Positions 16,825 to 25,624 of a stretch of 64,000 nucleotides of DNA are shown here, in pieces. The stretch lies in NCBI GenBank assembly GCA_031257295.1, contig JAIROX010000006.1, forward strand, positions 96,365-160,364, written 5' to 3'. Within the stretch, counting starts at the first letter, position 1; each line of letters opens with the position of its first letter. Below the pieces are notes generated by a model. It saw nothing but the letters and a program-made list of their open reading frames with translations, did no database searches and was not told the origin of the DNA. The position numbers and the translations under genes were made by a program. Source of the stretch: Candidatus Nomurabacteria bacterium. GTDB lineage: Bacteria > Patescibacteriota > Saccharimonadia > Saccharimonadales > Saccharimonadaceae.

Positions 16825-16854
16825 AGCGCTTTGCTCGGGAGATAGCAAAGCGCT
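16825..16854. terminator. hairpin between convergent genes
   Basis: AGCGCTTTGCT and AGCAAAGCGCT form an 11-bp perfect stem. On the minus strand it is followed by ATTTTATT, which suits termination after dut. Confidence 0.7.
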
Positions 16855-16864
16855 TAGGGTGCAC

Positions 16865-17353
16865 CTACTTGGTGCCCGTTGAGCCAAATCCACCGGCGCC
16901 ACGAGATGTTTCAGAGAGGCTATCCACCTCGACAGCCTCGCATTGAAGATATGGCACGATCACGAGCTGCGCAATGCGCTCGTGATACTCGATATCTCCT
17001 ACATCGTCAAACTCGTTGTACAGAGCGACGATGATCTCACCACGATAGTCCGAGTCGATAACTCCGACCGCATTTGCGGGGCAAATACCACGCTTAGTAG
17101 CCAAGCCGCTTCTGGCAAAAATCAGGCCAACATAGCCAGGCGGTATTTCGGCTGCAACACCAGTGCCTATTTTTCTCGCACCCTGGCCGAAAATATCAAT
17201 TTTTCCGCCAAGTTCTGAAATGTCCAGAACAGCGTCGTCGCCACCGGTGTCGCCCATAACTCTCTGAGCATAGAGGTCAAACCCTGCCGCATCGGGTGAA
17301 CCTTTAGTGGGCAGTACTGCAGTATCGACTAACTTCTTAAATTTTAACTCCAT
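16865..17353 (-). CDS. dut: dUTP diphosphatase
   Basis: Hydrolyses dUTP to dUMP, limiting uracil in DNA and supplying thymidylate synthesis. 162 residues. The trimeric dUTPase motifs are present: AGFDLYA (motif 1), ARSGLATKRG (2), NAVGVIDSDYRGEI (3), ERIAQLVIVP (4) and GAGGFGSTG (5). ATG 17353 has AAGGAGGTG at the right distance; the reading frame open further upstream has no family match. A nine-G run lies about 85 bases upstream in the presumed promoter. Confidence 0.95.
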   Translation of the reverse strand: MELKFKKLVDTAVLPTKGSPDAAGFDLYAQRVMGDTGGDDAVLDISELGGKIDIFGQGARKIGTGVAAEIPPGYVGLIFARSGLATKRGICPANAVGVIDSDYRGEIIVALYNEFDDVGDIEYHERIAQLVIVPYLQCEAVEVDSLSETSRGAGGFGSTGTK

Positions 17354-17422
17354 ATTTCGCACCTCCTTCGCAAAATAACGGTAAATGCTAGTAAACCAGT
17401 TCTCCCACTGATCCATGGGCCA

Positions 17423-17453
17423 AGTAAAACACGTCTACCCCCCCCCGAGTCAA
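17423..17453 (-). promoter_or_regulatory. candidate nine-G promoter of dut
   Basis: On the minus strand TTGACT (17453-17448) is followed by C, nine G (17446-17438) and then TG-T-TTTACT (17431-17423). The spacer would be 19 bases, longer than optimal, so a shorter tract would strengthen it. The -10 assignment is weak. The same tract also lies upstream of topA on the other strand. Confidence 0.4.
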
Positions 17454-17510
17454 GCAGAAGCGCTATGATGGTTTTGCTTTTTTATTAACTATGTGATTAA
17501 TTAGAGTGTG

Positions 17511-19799
17511 ATGAAGAATCTGGTGATTGTCGAAAGCCCGGCAAAAGCAAAAACTATTGAAAAATACCTTGGGAAAAACTTTAAGGTGCTTTCAAGCGTG
17601 GGCCACATTCGGCAAATTCCGCCCAAAGACAAAGACGCGGTGGATGTGAAGAACGATTTTAAGACCAAGTACGAGGTGGACCCTGCCAAGAAAAAGGTCG
17701 TAGCAGAGCTTAAAACGGCCGCTAAGGGCGCTGATGAAGTCTGGCTGGCAACTGACCCAGACCGCGAAGGAGAAGCGATTGCGTGGCACCTGAGTGAGGT
17801 TTTGAAGCTTGACCCAAAAAAAACCAAGCGCATTGAGTATCACGAAATCACTAAGAGTGCCGTAGAGGAGGCAGTGGCCAACCCCCGCACCATAGATATG
17901 GACCTAGTGCAGGCCCAGCAAGCTCGCCAAGTTTTGGACAGGGTGGTGGGCTATGAGCTTAGCCCGGTGGTGTGGCGCAAAGTGCCAGGTGGTAAAAGTG
18001 CCGGCCGTGTGCAAAGTCCAGCATTGCGCTTGATCGTAGAGCGCGAGCGAGAAATCGACGGCTTTAAGCCCGAAGAAGTTTTCAAGGTTAGCGCGGTATT
18101 TAAGCACGGCAAAGATGAGTTTAAAGCAGACTTAAACAAAGAGTTTAAAACTGAAGCGGAGGCTAAAAAGTTCCTAGAAAGCCTAGTCGATGCCAAGTTC
18201 AGTGTTTCCGGCATAGCCACCAGCCCAGGTACGCGCAACCCATCAGCGCCATTTACTACGTCTACTTTGCAGCAAGAAGCCAACTCTAAGCTTGGCTACT
18301 CAGCACGCACCACCATGAGCGCCGCACAGAAGCTTTACCAAGACGGTAAAATCACTTATATGCGCACCGATTCAACCAACCTCAGCAACCAAGCCTTGGG
18401 CGCAATAGGTAAGTTCATTGAGAGCGAATTCGGCAAAAAGTATCTAAAAATACGCCAGTTTAAGACAAAGTCCAAGAGCGCTCAAGAGGCTCACGAGGCA
18501 ATTCGACCAACTAACGCCAGCTTGGAAACGACTGGTGGCGACAACTACAGCAAAAAAGTTTACGAGCTGATCCGCAACCGCACACTAGCTAGCCAGATGG
18601 CGCCAGCCGAGCTCGAAAAAACCACCGTGACGATTACCATCAGCACCGCCAAAGAGATATTTGAAGCCAAAGGCGAGGTGGTAACTTTCGACGGTTTCCT
18701 TCGAGTTTATGGCGGCGGCAAAGATTCGCTACTACCAAAGCTGACCAATGGCGATGAGCTGAAAAACGACGAGGTAGTGGCCAGGCAGAACTTTAGCAAG
18801 CCACCAGCCCGCTACACTGAAGGTAGCTTGGTCAAAAAGCTAGAATCGTTAGGAATCGGCCGACCAAGTACCTATGCGACAATCATGGAGAACATTCAGG
18901 CTCGCGGTTACGTCGAAAAGGGCACGAGCGAAGGCAAAGAACGCGAAGTGGTAGAGCTTCGTCTGCGCTTGCAAGCTCCGTTCTTGCAAAGGGAAGTTGT
19001 CCAAGAAAAAACGGGGGCCGATAAGGGTAAGCTGGTGCCAACTCCGGCCGGCGAGGTTTTGAATGATTTTCTGGTTAAGTTTTTTGGCTCGATAGTGGAC
19101 TACGATTTTACGGCCGAAATTGAAGAAGAATTAGATGAAGTGGCTGACGGCAAGCTTGGACACGTTAAGATGTTGAATACATTTTATGGACCATTCCATA
19201 AGCTTATCGAGAAGTCTGGTGATATTGAGCGTTCTGAGGTGGTAAACGCTCGTGAATTAGGTGTTGACCCCAAAACTAAACGCGTCGTTCTGGCTAAATT
19301 GGGGCGTTTTGGCCCGATGTTACAGCTCGGCACAGCTGACGATGATGAAAAACCACGCTTTGCGCCACTACCAGATGGTGCCACGCTCAAAGATGTCAAG
19401 CTGGAACAAGCACTTGAGATGTTTAAGCTGCCACGGTTAGTGGGCAAAACCGAGAGCGGCGACGATATTAAGGCTAACATTGGCCGGTTTGGGCCATATA
19501 TTCAGGTAGGCAAGCTGTTCGTTAGCATCAAGCCGCTTGATCCGTTTACGATTACTCTCGAAGAAGCTCGCAACCTGTACGCCGAGAAGCTAAAGGCCGA
19601 AGCTGAGAAAAATATTGCCGATTTTGGCAAGATTAAGGTGTTGAAGGGTCGATTTGGGCCATATGTGACTGATGGTAAAACCAATGTAAAAGTGCCAAAA
19701 GACCAAGATCCTAAGAAAATTACCGAAAAAGAAGCTACGGATTTACTTAAAAACGCTCCAAAAAAGACCACAACAAAAAGGCGAACACGGAAGTCTTAG
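17511..19799 (+). CDS. topA: DNA topoisomerase I
   Basis: Relaxes negative supercoils by single-strand passage. 762 residues. The TOPRIM domain has VIVESPAKAKTIEKYLG and DPDREGEAIAWH. The catalytic tyrosine is Tyr283 in TYMRTDSTN. The C-terminal third has three repeats of the RFGPMLQLG / RFGPYIQVG / RFGPYVTDG type and a Lys/Arg-rich tail, and no four-cysteine zinc ribbons, as in actinobacterial-type enzymes. ATG 17511 is chosen; a GTG lies directly before it. Confidence 0.96.
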   Translation: MKNLVIVESPAKAKTIEKYLGKNFKVLSSVGHIRQIPPKDKDAVDVKNDFKTKYEVDPAKKKVVAELKTAAKGADEVWLATDPDREGEAIAWHLSEVLKLDPKKTKRIEYHEITKSAVEEAVANPRTIDMDLVQAQQARQVLDRVVGYELSPVVWRKVPGGKSAGRVQSPALRLIVEREREIDGFKPEEVFKVSAVFKHGKDEFKADLNKEFKTEAEAKKFLESLVDAKFSVSGIATSPGTRNPSAPFTTSTLQQEANSKLGYSARTTMSAAQKLYQDGKITYMRTDSTNLSNQALGAIGKFIESEFGKKYLKIRQFKTKSKSAQEAHEAIRPTNASLETTGGDNYSKKVYELIRNRTLASQMAPAELEKTTVTITISTAKEIFEAKGEVVTFDGFLRVYGGGKDSLLPKLTNGDELKNDEVVARQNFSKPPARYTEGSLVKKLESLGIGRPSTYATIMENIQARGYVEKGTSEGKEREVVELRLRLQAPFLQREVVQEKTGADKGKLVPTPAGEVLNDFLVKFFGSIVDYDFTAEIEEELDEVADGKLGHVKMLNTFYGPFHKLIEKSGDIERSEVVNARELGVDPKTKRVVLAKLGRFGPMLQLGTADDDEKPRFAPLPDGATLKDVKLEQALEMFKLPRLVGKTESGDDIKANIGRFGPYIQVGKLFVSIKPLDPFTITLEEARNLYAEKLKAEAEKNIADFGKIKVLKGRFGPYVTDGKTNVKVPKDQDPKKITEKEATDLLKNAPKKTTTKRRTRKS

Positions 19800-19902
19800 A
19801 GAATAAGATATTTATTTGATAAATTGTTATGAAATTGTTTACAAAACAGGTCTATTACATGGTATAATATAAGAAGTGATAACTCTAGGCTACACTTTAG
19901 GG

Positions 19903-19931
19903 TTGACATTAAAAAACATATATTGTAGCAT
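19903..19931 (+). promoter_or_regulatory. promoter of the sigma4/HARE gene
   Basis: TTGACA (19903-19908), 17-base spacer, TAGCAT (19926-19931). A second extended -10, TGG-TATAAT, lies about 60 bases upstream (19860-19868). Confidence 0.65.
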
Positions 19932-19978
19932 ATAGTTATAACTCAATATAAATCAACTGGTGGCGATGAGAGGAAACC

Positions 19979-21040
19979 ATGACAAGTAACTCAACAGACA
20001 CAAATTTAAACATCGTGAATAAGGCTATTGAAAGCATATTAAATGTCGTTGATCAAGATCGCGAAAGAGAAATTATAGTTCGCCGGTTTGGGTTGAGGGA
20101 TCGCAAAGAAACCTTAGAGCAAATTGGTGAAATGCTGAACATAACTAGAGAGCGTGTACGCCAGCTGGAGAAGGCGATTCTAATTCGCTTGAAAATGTCT
20201 GCTGAAGACGGCAAAGTAGCCGAGCTACCAGCTGCCGAGAAACTAGTTATCCGTAGCCTAACCGAAATGGGGCGAGTCGCTCGAGTAAGCGACCTTGCAG
20301 ATAAGATCTTTGGTCGTGAATCTAGCACCACTGAGCGCGCTGCGGTCGCATTCCTAGGTGAAATTTCCGATAGTTTAACCATAGTCCACGAGAACGACTA
20401 TTACCACCAGGCTATAGGCATTGCCGAATATGGCGACGAAGACACTATCAAGCAGCGCTCTGATGAGGTCGTAAAGCTAATTAAAGAAGCAAAAAAGCCG
20501 ATCACCGTAGAAGAATTGGACGAGAAACTTGACTACGAGCATCCATCACATATTAGCGCCTTGGCTAGTGTTAGCAAAAGCCTGACCAGCCTAAACGGGC
20601 TTTGGGGCTTGACCAAGTGGCCAACCGTTAATCCACGCAATATCCGCGACAAAATTTTTGTTGTGCTAGAAGACGCCAAAGAACCAATGCATTTTTCTAA
20701 AATTAGTGCGGCAATTGCCGATAGCAACTTTAAGCGCAAGGACGTCACAACTCAGGCCATTCACAACGAGTTAATAAAAGATGATAGGTTTGTGCTAATT
20801 GGCCGTGGTATCTATGCTCTAGCTTCTTGGGGCTATGCGCGGGGCACTGTAACAGATATGATTGAAAAGGTTTTGCGCGAAGCTGGCGAGCCAGTCTACC
20901 GCGACGAAGTAGTTAAACGTGTTCTGAAAAATCGCCAAGTTAAAGCTACAACCGTACTACTAAACCTGCAAAGTAAACCACAATTTAAGCGTGTTGGTAA
21001 AGCTGATTATATTCTCGCAGAGGCCGAAGACAAAAAATAA
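19979..21040 (+). CDS. sigma-region-4 / HARE-HTH transcription factor
   Basis: A 353-residue protein. Residues 20-75 match sigma70 region 4 (IIVRRFGLRDR, then TLEQIGEMLNITRERVRQLE), the part that reads the -35 element. No region 2, needed for -10 recognition and core binding, is present. Residues 85-345 contain winged-helix repeats; two look like HARE-HTH/RpoE-delta domains (VLEDAKEPMHFSKI and VLREAGEPVYRDEV). It may act as a promoter-proximal regulator rather than a true sigma factor. The ribosome binding site is AGAGGA, and a promoter with TTGACA lies upstream. Confidence 0.8.
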   Translation: MTSNSTDTNLNIVNKAIESILNVVDQDREREIIVRRFGLRDRKETLEQIGEMLNITRERVRQLEKAILIRLKMSAEDGKVAELPAAEKLVIRSLTEMGRVARVSDLADKIFGRESSTTERAAVAFLGEISDSLTIVHENDYYHQAIGIAEYGDEDTIKQRSDEVVKLIKEAKKPITVEELDEKLDYEHPSHISALASVSKSLTSLNGLWGLTKWPTVNPRNIRDKIFVVLEDAKEPMHFSKISAAIADSNFKRKDVTTQAIHNELIKDDRFVLIGRGIYALASWGYARGTVTDMIEKVLREAGEPVYRDEVVKRVLKNRQVKATTVLLNLQSKPQFKRVGKADYILAEAEDKK

Positions 21041-21089
21041 CCACTAGTTGCGCTCATGGCGTTAAGGTGAGAAAATAGACATAAGGGTG

Positions 21090-23984
21090 ATGAATTTTGC
21101 TTCAATAATCAGCTTCATACTACAACCATGGGTTTGGATACCCGTAGTTGCCTTACTTTCATTTTTAACTTACCGCAATTACAAAAAGATCGACCAAATT
21201 AAAGCCGCCGATATTGAGAGCGTGCTGCTGATTTTGGAAATTCCACGCACCAACGACAAGAAAGAGCTGGCCGCCGAGCAGCTATTCGCCAGCCTGCACG
21301 GTATTTTGCGCGACGCTAACGAACTAAAGATTAACAACGGCGTGCAAGAACACCTCAGTTTTGAGATCGCCTCAGTCAATCGCCAAATTCGGTTCTATGT
21401 GTGGGTGCCAAAAATTCTGCAAAGTTTCGTGGAGGGCCAAATTTACTCGCAATACCCAACGGTGCAAATTTACGAGTCAAAAGATGATTACGTAAGCCAC
21501 TTTAAAGACCACCCGGTGATTTATAACTCAGAAATTAGCCTAACAGATGACGAAACTCTGCCCATTAAAACTTTTGAAACTTTCGAAGTTGACCCATTGG
21601 CCGGTATTACAGGCACATTAGCCAAACTAGAGTCTATTGATGAAGAATTATGGATCCAGGTGTTAATTCGCCCGATTCCGGACAGCTGGCATAAGCAGTC
21701 AGAAGCCTGGATACGTCGAACCAAAACCGGCGGGATGTTCGGCAAAATGGGCGGTGGTAGTGGCATAAACTTCGCTTGGTTCGCCGAGGCCCTGGGTGCG
21801 CTCTGGAAACCACCGGAAGGCGGCACAGCAACACCTACATCCGTTGAGCTTTCTGAGCGTGATAAGACCCGTATCTCTAAGGCCGAAGAAAAGGCCACCA
21901 AGCTAGGTTACCGTGTAAAGGTTCGTCTAATGTACCTGGGCAACAGTCAAACTAACGCCAAGTTACACATGCAGGCCTTGGCCGGAACATTCAAACAATA
22001 TAATAGTACCAACTTAAATGGCTTCAAGCAGGTCGGCGGATCGTTTGATCGTAACTCTATTGAGGCCTACAGACAACGACGTTTTGCCGAAAAAGGCTTC
22101 ATTTTAAATATCCAAGAGTTGGCCAGTGTTTACCACCTGCCGCATACCAGCGTGGAAACGCCAAATGTGGTCTGGGCTAGCAGCAAAACCGCAGAGCCAC
22201 CGGCCAAGCTGCCCATGCTAACTGGTGACCCGGCCGTTGACGAAAACATCAGTGCTTTTGGCCTAACCAACTTTCGTGGCATCAACCACCAGTTTGGTAT
22301 GCTACGCCGCGACCGTTCGCGCCACGTTTATATCATCGGGCAAACCGGAGCAGGCAAGTCGGGTATGTTGGAGCTATTTACGCTTAGCGACGTTTACCAC
22401 AACCAAGGTTATGCTATTATCGATCCGCACGGCGATTTTGCTATCAATAACATGCGTTTTATCCCTAAAGAGCGTGTGCAAGACGTAGTTTATTTTAACC
22501 CGGCAGACACCATGTATCCAGTGGCGTTTAACCCACTAGAGGTGACCGATCCGAACCGCAAGCCAAATATTAGTTCCGAGGTGATTGGCGTACTCAAGCG
22601 TATGTTTGGTGATTCGTGGGGCCCACGCCTTGAGTACGTTTTGCGCTATACGATCCTGGCGCTGCTTGACCGCCCTAACGCCACCATGCTCGATATCACG
22701 CGCATGCTAACAGACAAAGATTTTCGCCGCGACACGCTAGAATACTGCAAAGATGTATCGGTGTTGCAGTTCTGGAAAGCTGAGTTTGGTCAGTGGGGTG
22801 AAAAACAAGTCAACGAGGCCATCGCGCCAGTGCTCAATAAAGTTGGCGCCTTCACTGCTAACCCGATCATTCGCAATATTATCGGCCAGCCGAAGAGTTC
22901 GTTCAACATCCGCCAGATTATGGACGAAGGCAAGATTTTAGTAGTTAACCTGAGCAAGGGCCTGATAGGCGAGGATAACGCTGCAATCCTAGGCGCATTT
23001 TTGGTTACTAAAGTACAGCTGGCCGCCATGAGCCGCAGCGACATTCCAGACATCGCCGATCGCCGGCCATTCTACCTTTATGTTGACGAGTTCCAAAACT
23101 TCGCCACAGATTCGTTCGCAGTAATCTTAAGTGAGGCTCGCAAATATGGGCTAAACCTCACCGTGGCAAATCAGTACATTTCCCAGATGACAGAGCCAGT
23201 GCGCGATGCGGTGTTCGGCAATGTTGGCACGATGATTTCGTTCCGGGTTTCGGCCGACGATGCCCCAATGCTCGCCAAACAGTTTGAGCCACAATTTGAG
23301 GAAAGCGACTTATTACAAATTAACAACCGGCATTTCATTATCAACATGATAATCAACGGCGAAAAAGCGCCAGCCTTTTCAGCTACCACGCTCAATATAC
23401 CAGTGCCACAAACCGACTACTCAAACACAATTATTGAGAACTCTAGGCGCAACTATGCACGGGGCAGGGCAGAAGTAGAACGTGAAATTTCTGAAATCAT
23501 AGCTTCCCCGTCTAAGTTTATGGGCGAAAACAAGGCCCGTGGCACACAGCCCGAGGCCACCATGACGCAGGTTGTGCCACACAAATCTAGAGTAAATCCT
23601 GCTAAGGTTAGCCCTAGCAAGGCCGAAAATCGTCCACCTAAAACTGGCCTAAAAGATCTGTCGGCGCTTTATCAAGCTGCAGCCAAGGCCAAAACTGAAA
23701 CTAAGGCGGCAACACTAAACGAAGATTCTCGGCCCTCGCAAGCAAAAAAAGAACAGCCGCCTAGAGCAGCTGCTGCCCGCAAAAGGCCAACGCACGCGGC
23801 TACAAAGTCTAACGCCGAGCCTAAAGCTGCGCCAAAGGCCGCTATAGTTACTGCCAAGAGCACATCAGAGCTTAAACCTCAGAAGGCCACGCCGAAAGAA
23901 GTTCCGGCAGCCGAAGCAACTGTGACCGACCGCGAAGTCAATATCAAGATTAACCACGCCTCGCAAACTAAACATAGTAGTTAG
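21090..23984 (+). CDS. TraD/VirD4-like type IV secretion coupling ATPase
   Basis: About 965 residues. One membrane segment lies near the N-terminus (residues 5-28). The ATPase domain has Walker A GQTGAGKSG at about residues 417-425, then DPHGDF, and Walker B YLYVDEFQNF around Asp666-Glu667, plus a TraD-type ANQYISQM segment. The C-terminal 170 residues are Ala/Lys/Pro-rich and probably disordered. Such ATPases feed DNA or protein substrates to type IV secretion or conjugation channels; here no other channel genes are adjacent. ATG 21090 or GTG 21087 are equivalent starts. Confidence 0.85.
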   Translation: MNFASIISFILQPWVWIPVVALLSFLTYRNYKKIDQIKAADIESVLLILEIPRTNDKKELAAEQLFASLHGILRDANELKINNGVQEHLSFEIASVNRQIRFYVWVPKILQSFVEGQIYSQYPTVQIYESKDDYVSHFKDHPVIYNSEISLTDDETLPIKTFETFEVDPLAGITGTLAKLESIDEELWIQVLIRPIPDSWHKQSEAWIRRTKTGGMFGKMGGGSGINFAWFAEALGALWKPPEGGTATPTSVELSERDKTRISKAEEKATKLGYRVKVRLMYLGNSQTNAKLHMQALAGTFKQYNSTNLNGFKQVGGSFDRNSIEAYRQRRFAEKGFILNIQELASVYHLPHTSVETPNVVWASSKTAEPPAKLPMLTGDPAVDENISAFGLTNFRGINHQFGMLRRDRSRHVYIIGQTGAGKSGMLELFTLSDVYHNQGYAIIDPHGDFAINNMRFIPKERVQDVVYFNPADTMYPVAFNPLEVTDPNRKPNISSEVIGVLKRMFGDSWGPRLEYVLRYTILALLDRPNATMLDITRMLTDKDFRRDTLEYCKDVSVLQFWKAEFGQWGEKQVNEAIAPVLNKVGAFTANPIIRNIIGQPKSSFNIRQIMDEGKILVVNLSKGLIGEDNAAILGAFLVTKVQLAAMSRSDIPDIADRRPFYLYVDEFQNFATDSFAVILSEARKYGLNLTVANQYISQMTEPVRDAVFGNVGTMISFRVSADDAPMLAKQFEPQFEESDLLQINNRHFIINMIINGEKAPAFSATTLNIPVPQTDYSNTIIENSRRNYARGRAEVEREISEIIASPSKFMGENKARGTQPEATMTQVVPHKSRVNPAKVSPSKAENRPPKTGLKDLSALYQAAAKAKTETKAATLNEDSRPSQAKKEQPPRAAAARKRPTHAATKSNAEPKAAPKAAIVTAKSTSELKPQKATPKEVPAAEATVTDREVNIKINHASQTKHSS

Positions 23985-24686
23985 TGCGCCCGCGCGCGCA
24001 TTCAAGCAGCGTAGAGTAAGAAACTTAAGACGACTTCTCTACCCCTGTTAAACACCGTAGCTTAGCTACCCCTGGCCCACCTCTGTTAGATATAACATGA
24101 GCTACCGATATAGAACAAATACCGAACTTAAACCATGAGCAAGCCAATTTGATAAATAAACAGAAGGTCCGACAACATGGGCACAAAGCCGGGCACATGG
24201 CAATAAAGCAGAGCACAGAAACCAAACACAGGACGGTTAGTGAAAATCAGGCACATACATAGGTAGAAAAGAGGTATAACTAATCATCTTTCGTGAATAA
24301 ACTTAATGTCGCACAATATATCTTTTAAGACATATATACCGTTAAAGCCTTCTAGACACTCTTACACCTTGGAGAAGTACCACACGCTTAGACACGCCAG
24401 TAATTCGGCGGTTTACTGCGTCGAGTGCTAATTATATAACACCTTACGCGGCCGCTATATGCCACCCACATGGCCAGCAAGGTCCTCAACGTAGACACGT
24501 TTACAACATGCTTGGCCGCTAGTTTTTCCACATACTTGCATTTTCTAGATTTTATTGCGCTACCCTGCTTTTCTCCACTTTTCTACCCTGTTTGACTTTT
24601 TACACTTTTAGTTTTAATATATGCCCTATCAGTGCTACCCACCCTTTCTAGAACAAAAACCGAACAAAAGGGCAGGCGGGGTAAGA
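23985..24686. other. 700-base gene-free region between convergent gene blocks
   Basis: No convincing reading frame on either strand. One DnaA-box-like TTTTCCACA occurs at 24524-24532. The left half is purine-rich, the right half pyrimidine-rich on the plus strand, ending with CTACCCTG-type motifs twice. GTGCTAATTATATAACAC is a partly palindromic site around 24426-24443. I recognise no RNA family, repeat array or dif consensus. It lies where gene orientation switches. Confidence 0.6.
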
Positions 24687-25598
24687 TCACTTATAATAAG
24701 CTTTTTGCTCTATTCTGAGGTCAACATATTCCGGGTTCTCGCCCGTACGAGCAAAGTGGCTCAGCACGCGCTGGATGTCCTCGGCCTGCTCAGCTGGCGA
24801 GCGGTCAACATTTAATTTAAACCGTATACCGCTCCCCTGCACCACCACATCAATCTCACGTACCATACCCCTCGGTATGACCAATTTCTCTACCACCAGT
24901 TTGCGAGCATCAATATCGCTCACCAAGCGGCCAACTGTTTGCAAAAAACGGTTGCTGGCCAGTGTTGGCTGGCCGAGTTGTGACCCTAGGTTATTTTCAT
25001 CGTAAATGCTCAGGGCAGGACGCTCATAATAGTTATACTCAAATGGATGGCCGCTGCCATCAACATAGAACGCCTTGCCACCCTGGATCCATTCGGCTAC
25101 TGGGCGGCGTAGCTCAAGGTTAAACGTCAACCTTGACGGTAACCCGAATGGTTCAAGTGACTTAATATCTTGCACTTCTGGAGCAACACCTTGCAGAAAG
25201 TCTAACAACCGCTTAGTGTCTTGAGCAAACCGCAATCTTTCCACTGGGTTCTTAGCATAGTAATCACCGATAGCCTGGACGTATACTTGCTCACGGGCGC
25301 CAAGGTCGACGCTCCTACCATTAATTGAGGCTTCTACCGCTACGCTACCCGTAAACTGCCAAAGTGTCAGCAGTATCAAGCCACTAAAAACTAGCACAAC
25401 CATCAAAGCCGCAACAATTCGCCGACGCAGTTTATTCAGTTCGTGTGTGCGTTTTCTGGCCGAATCTTCATCTACAGGGTCAGTACGGTAGCTGTTTAGA
25501 GTTTGGCCGCGCCGAAAAGCTGCACCAGCCGGCTCGGACGCTGGTCGCTCTAGCCGCCGCTGTGGCAGAGTTTGTTTAGCTTTACGTTTAGGTATCAT
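24687..25598 (-). CDS. ftsQ: FtsQ-like cell division protein
   Basis: A 303-residue single-pass membrane protein. The basic cytoplasmic start (about 80 residues) precedes one membrane helix (ALMVVLVFSGLILLTLW) and an outer domain of about 200 residues with the POTRA/FtsQ arrangement. Assignment rests on topology, size and position directly downstream of murG in the division cluster; sequence identity is low. It has its own extended -10 element ending eight bases before the ATG, so it can be transcribed apart from the cluster. Confidence 0.75.
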   Translation of the reverse strand: MIPKRKAKQTLPQRRLERPASEPAGAAFRRGQTLNSYRTDPVDEDSARKRTHELNKLRRRIVAALMVVLVFSGLILLTLWQFTGSVAVEASINGRSVDLGAREQVYVQAIGDYYAKNPVERLRFAQDTKRLLDFLQGVAPEVQDIKSLEPFGLPSRLTFNLELRRPVAEWIQGGKAFYVDGSGHPFEYNYYERPALSIYDENNLGSQLGQPTLASNRFLQTVGRLVSDIDARKLVVEKLVIPRGMVREIDVVVQGSGIRFKLNVDRSPAEQAEDIQRVLSHFARTGENPEYVDLRIEQKAYYK

Positions 25599-25606
25599 AC
25601 TATACT

Positions 25607-25615
25607 ATTTTAACA
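25607..25615 (-). promoter_or_regulatory. extended -10 promoter of ftsQ (leaderless)
   Basis: TGT-TAAAAT on the minus strand lies in the 26-base gap after murG and ends eight bases before ATG 25598. Confidence 0.6.
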
Positions 25616-25624
25616 AAACTTAAG

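Noticed and set aside
23985..24686. oriC in the 24-kb gap
   Set aside because: Only one DnaA-box-like site, and gene polarity converges rather than diverges.
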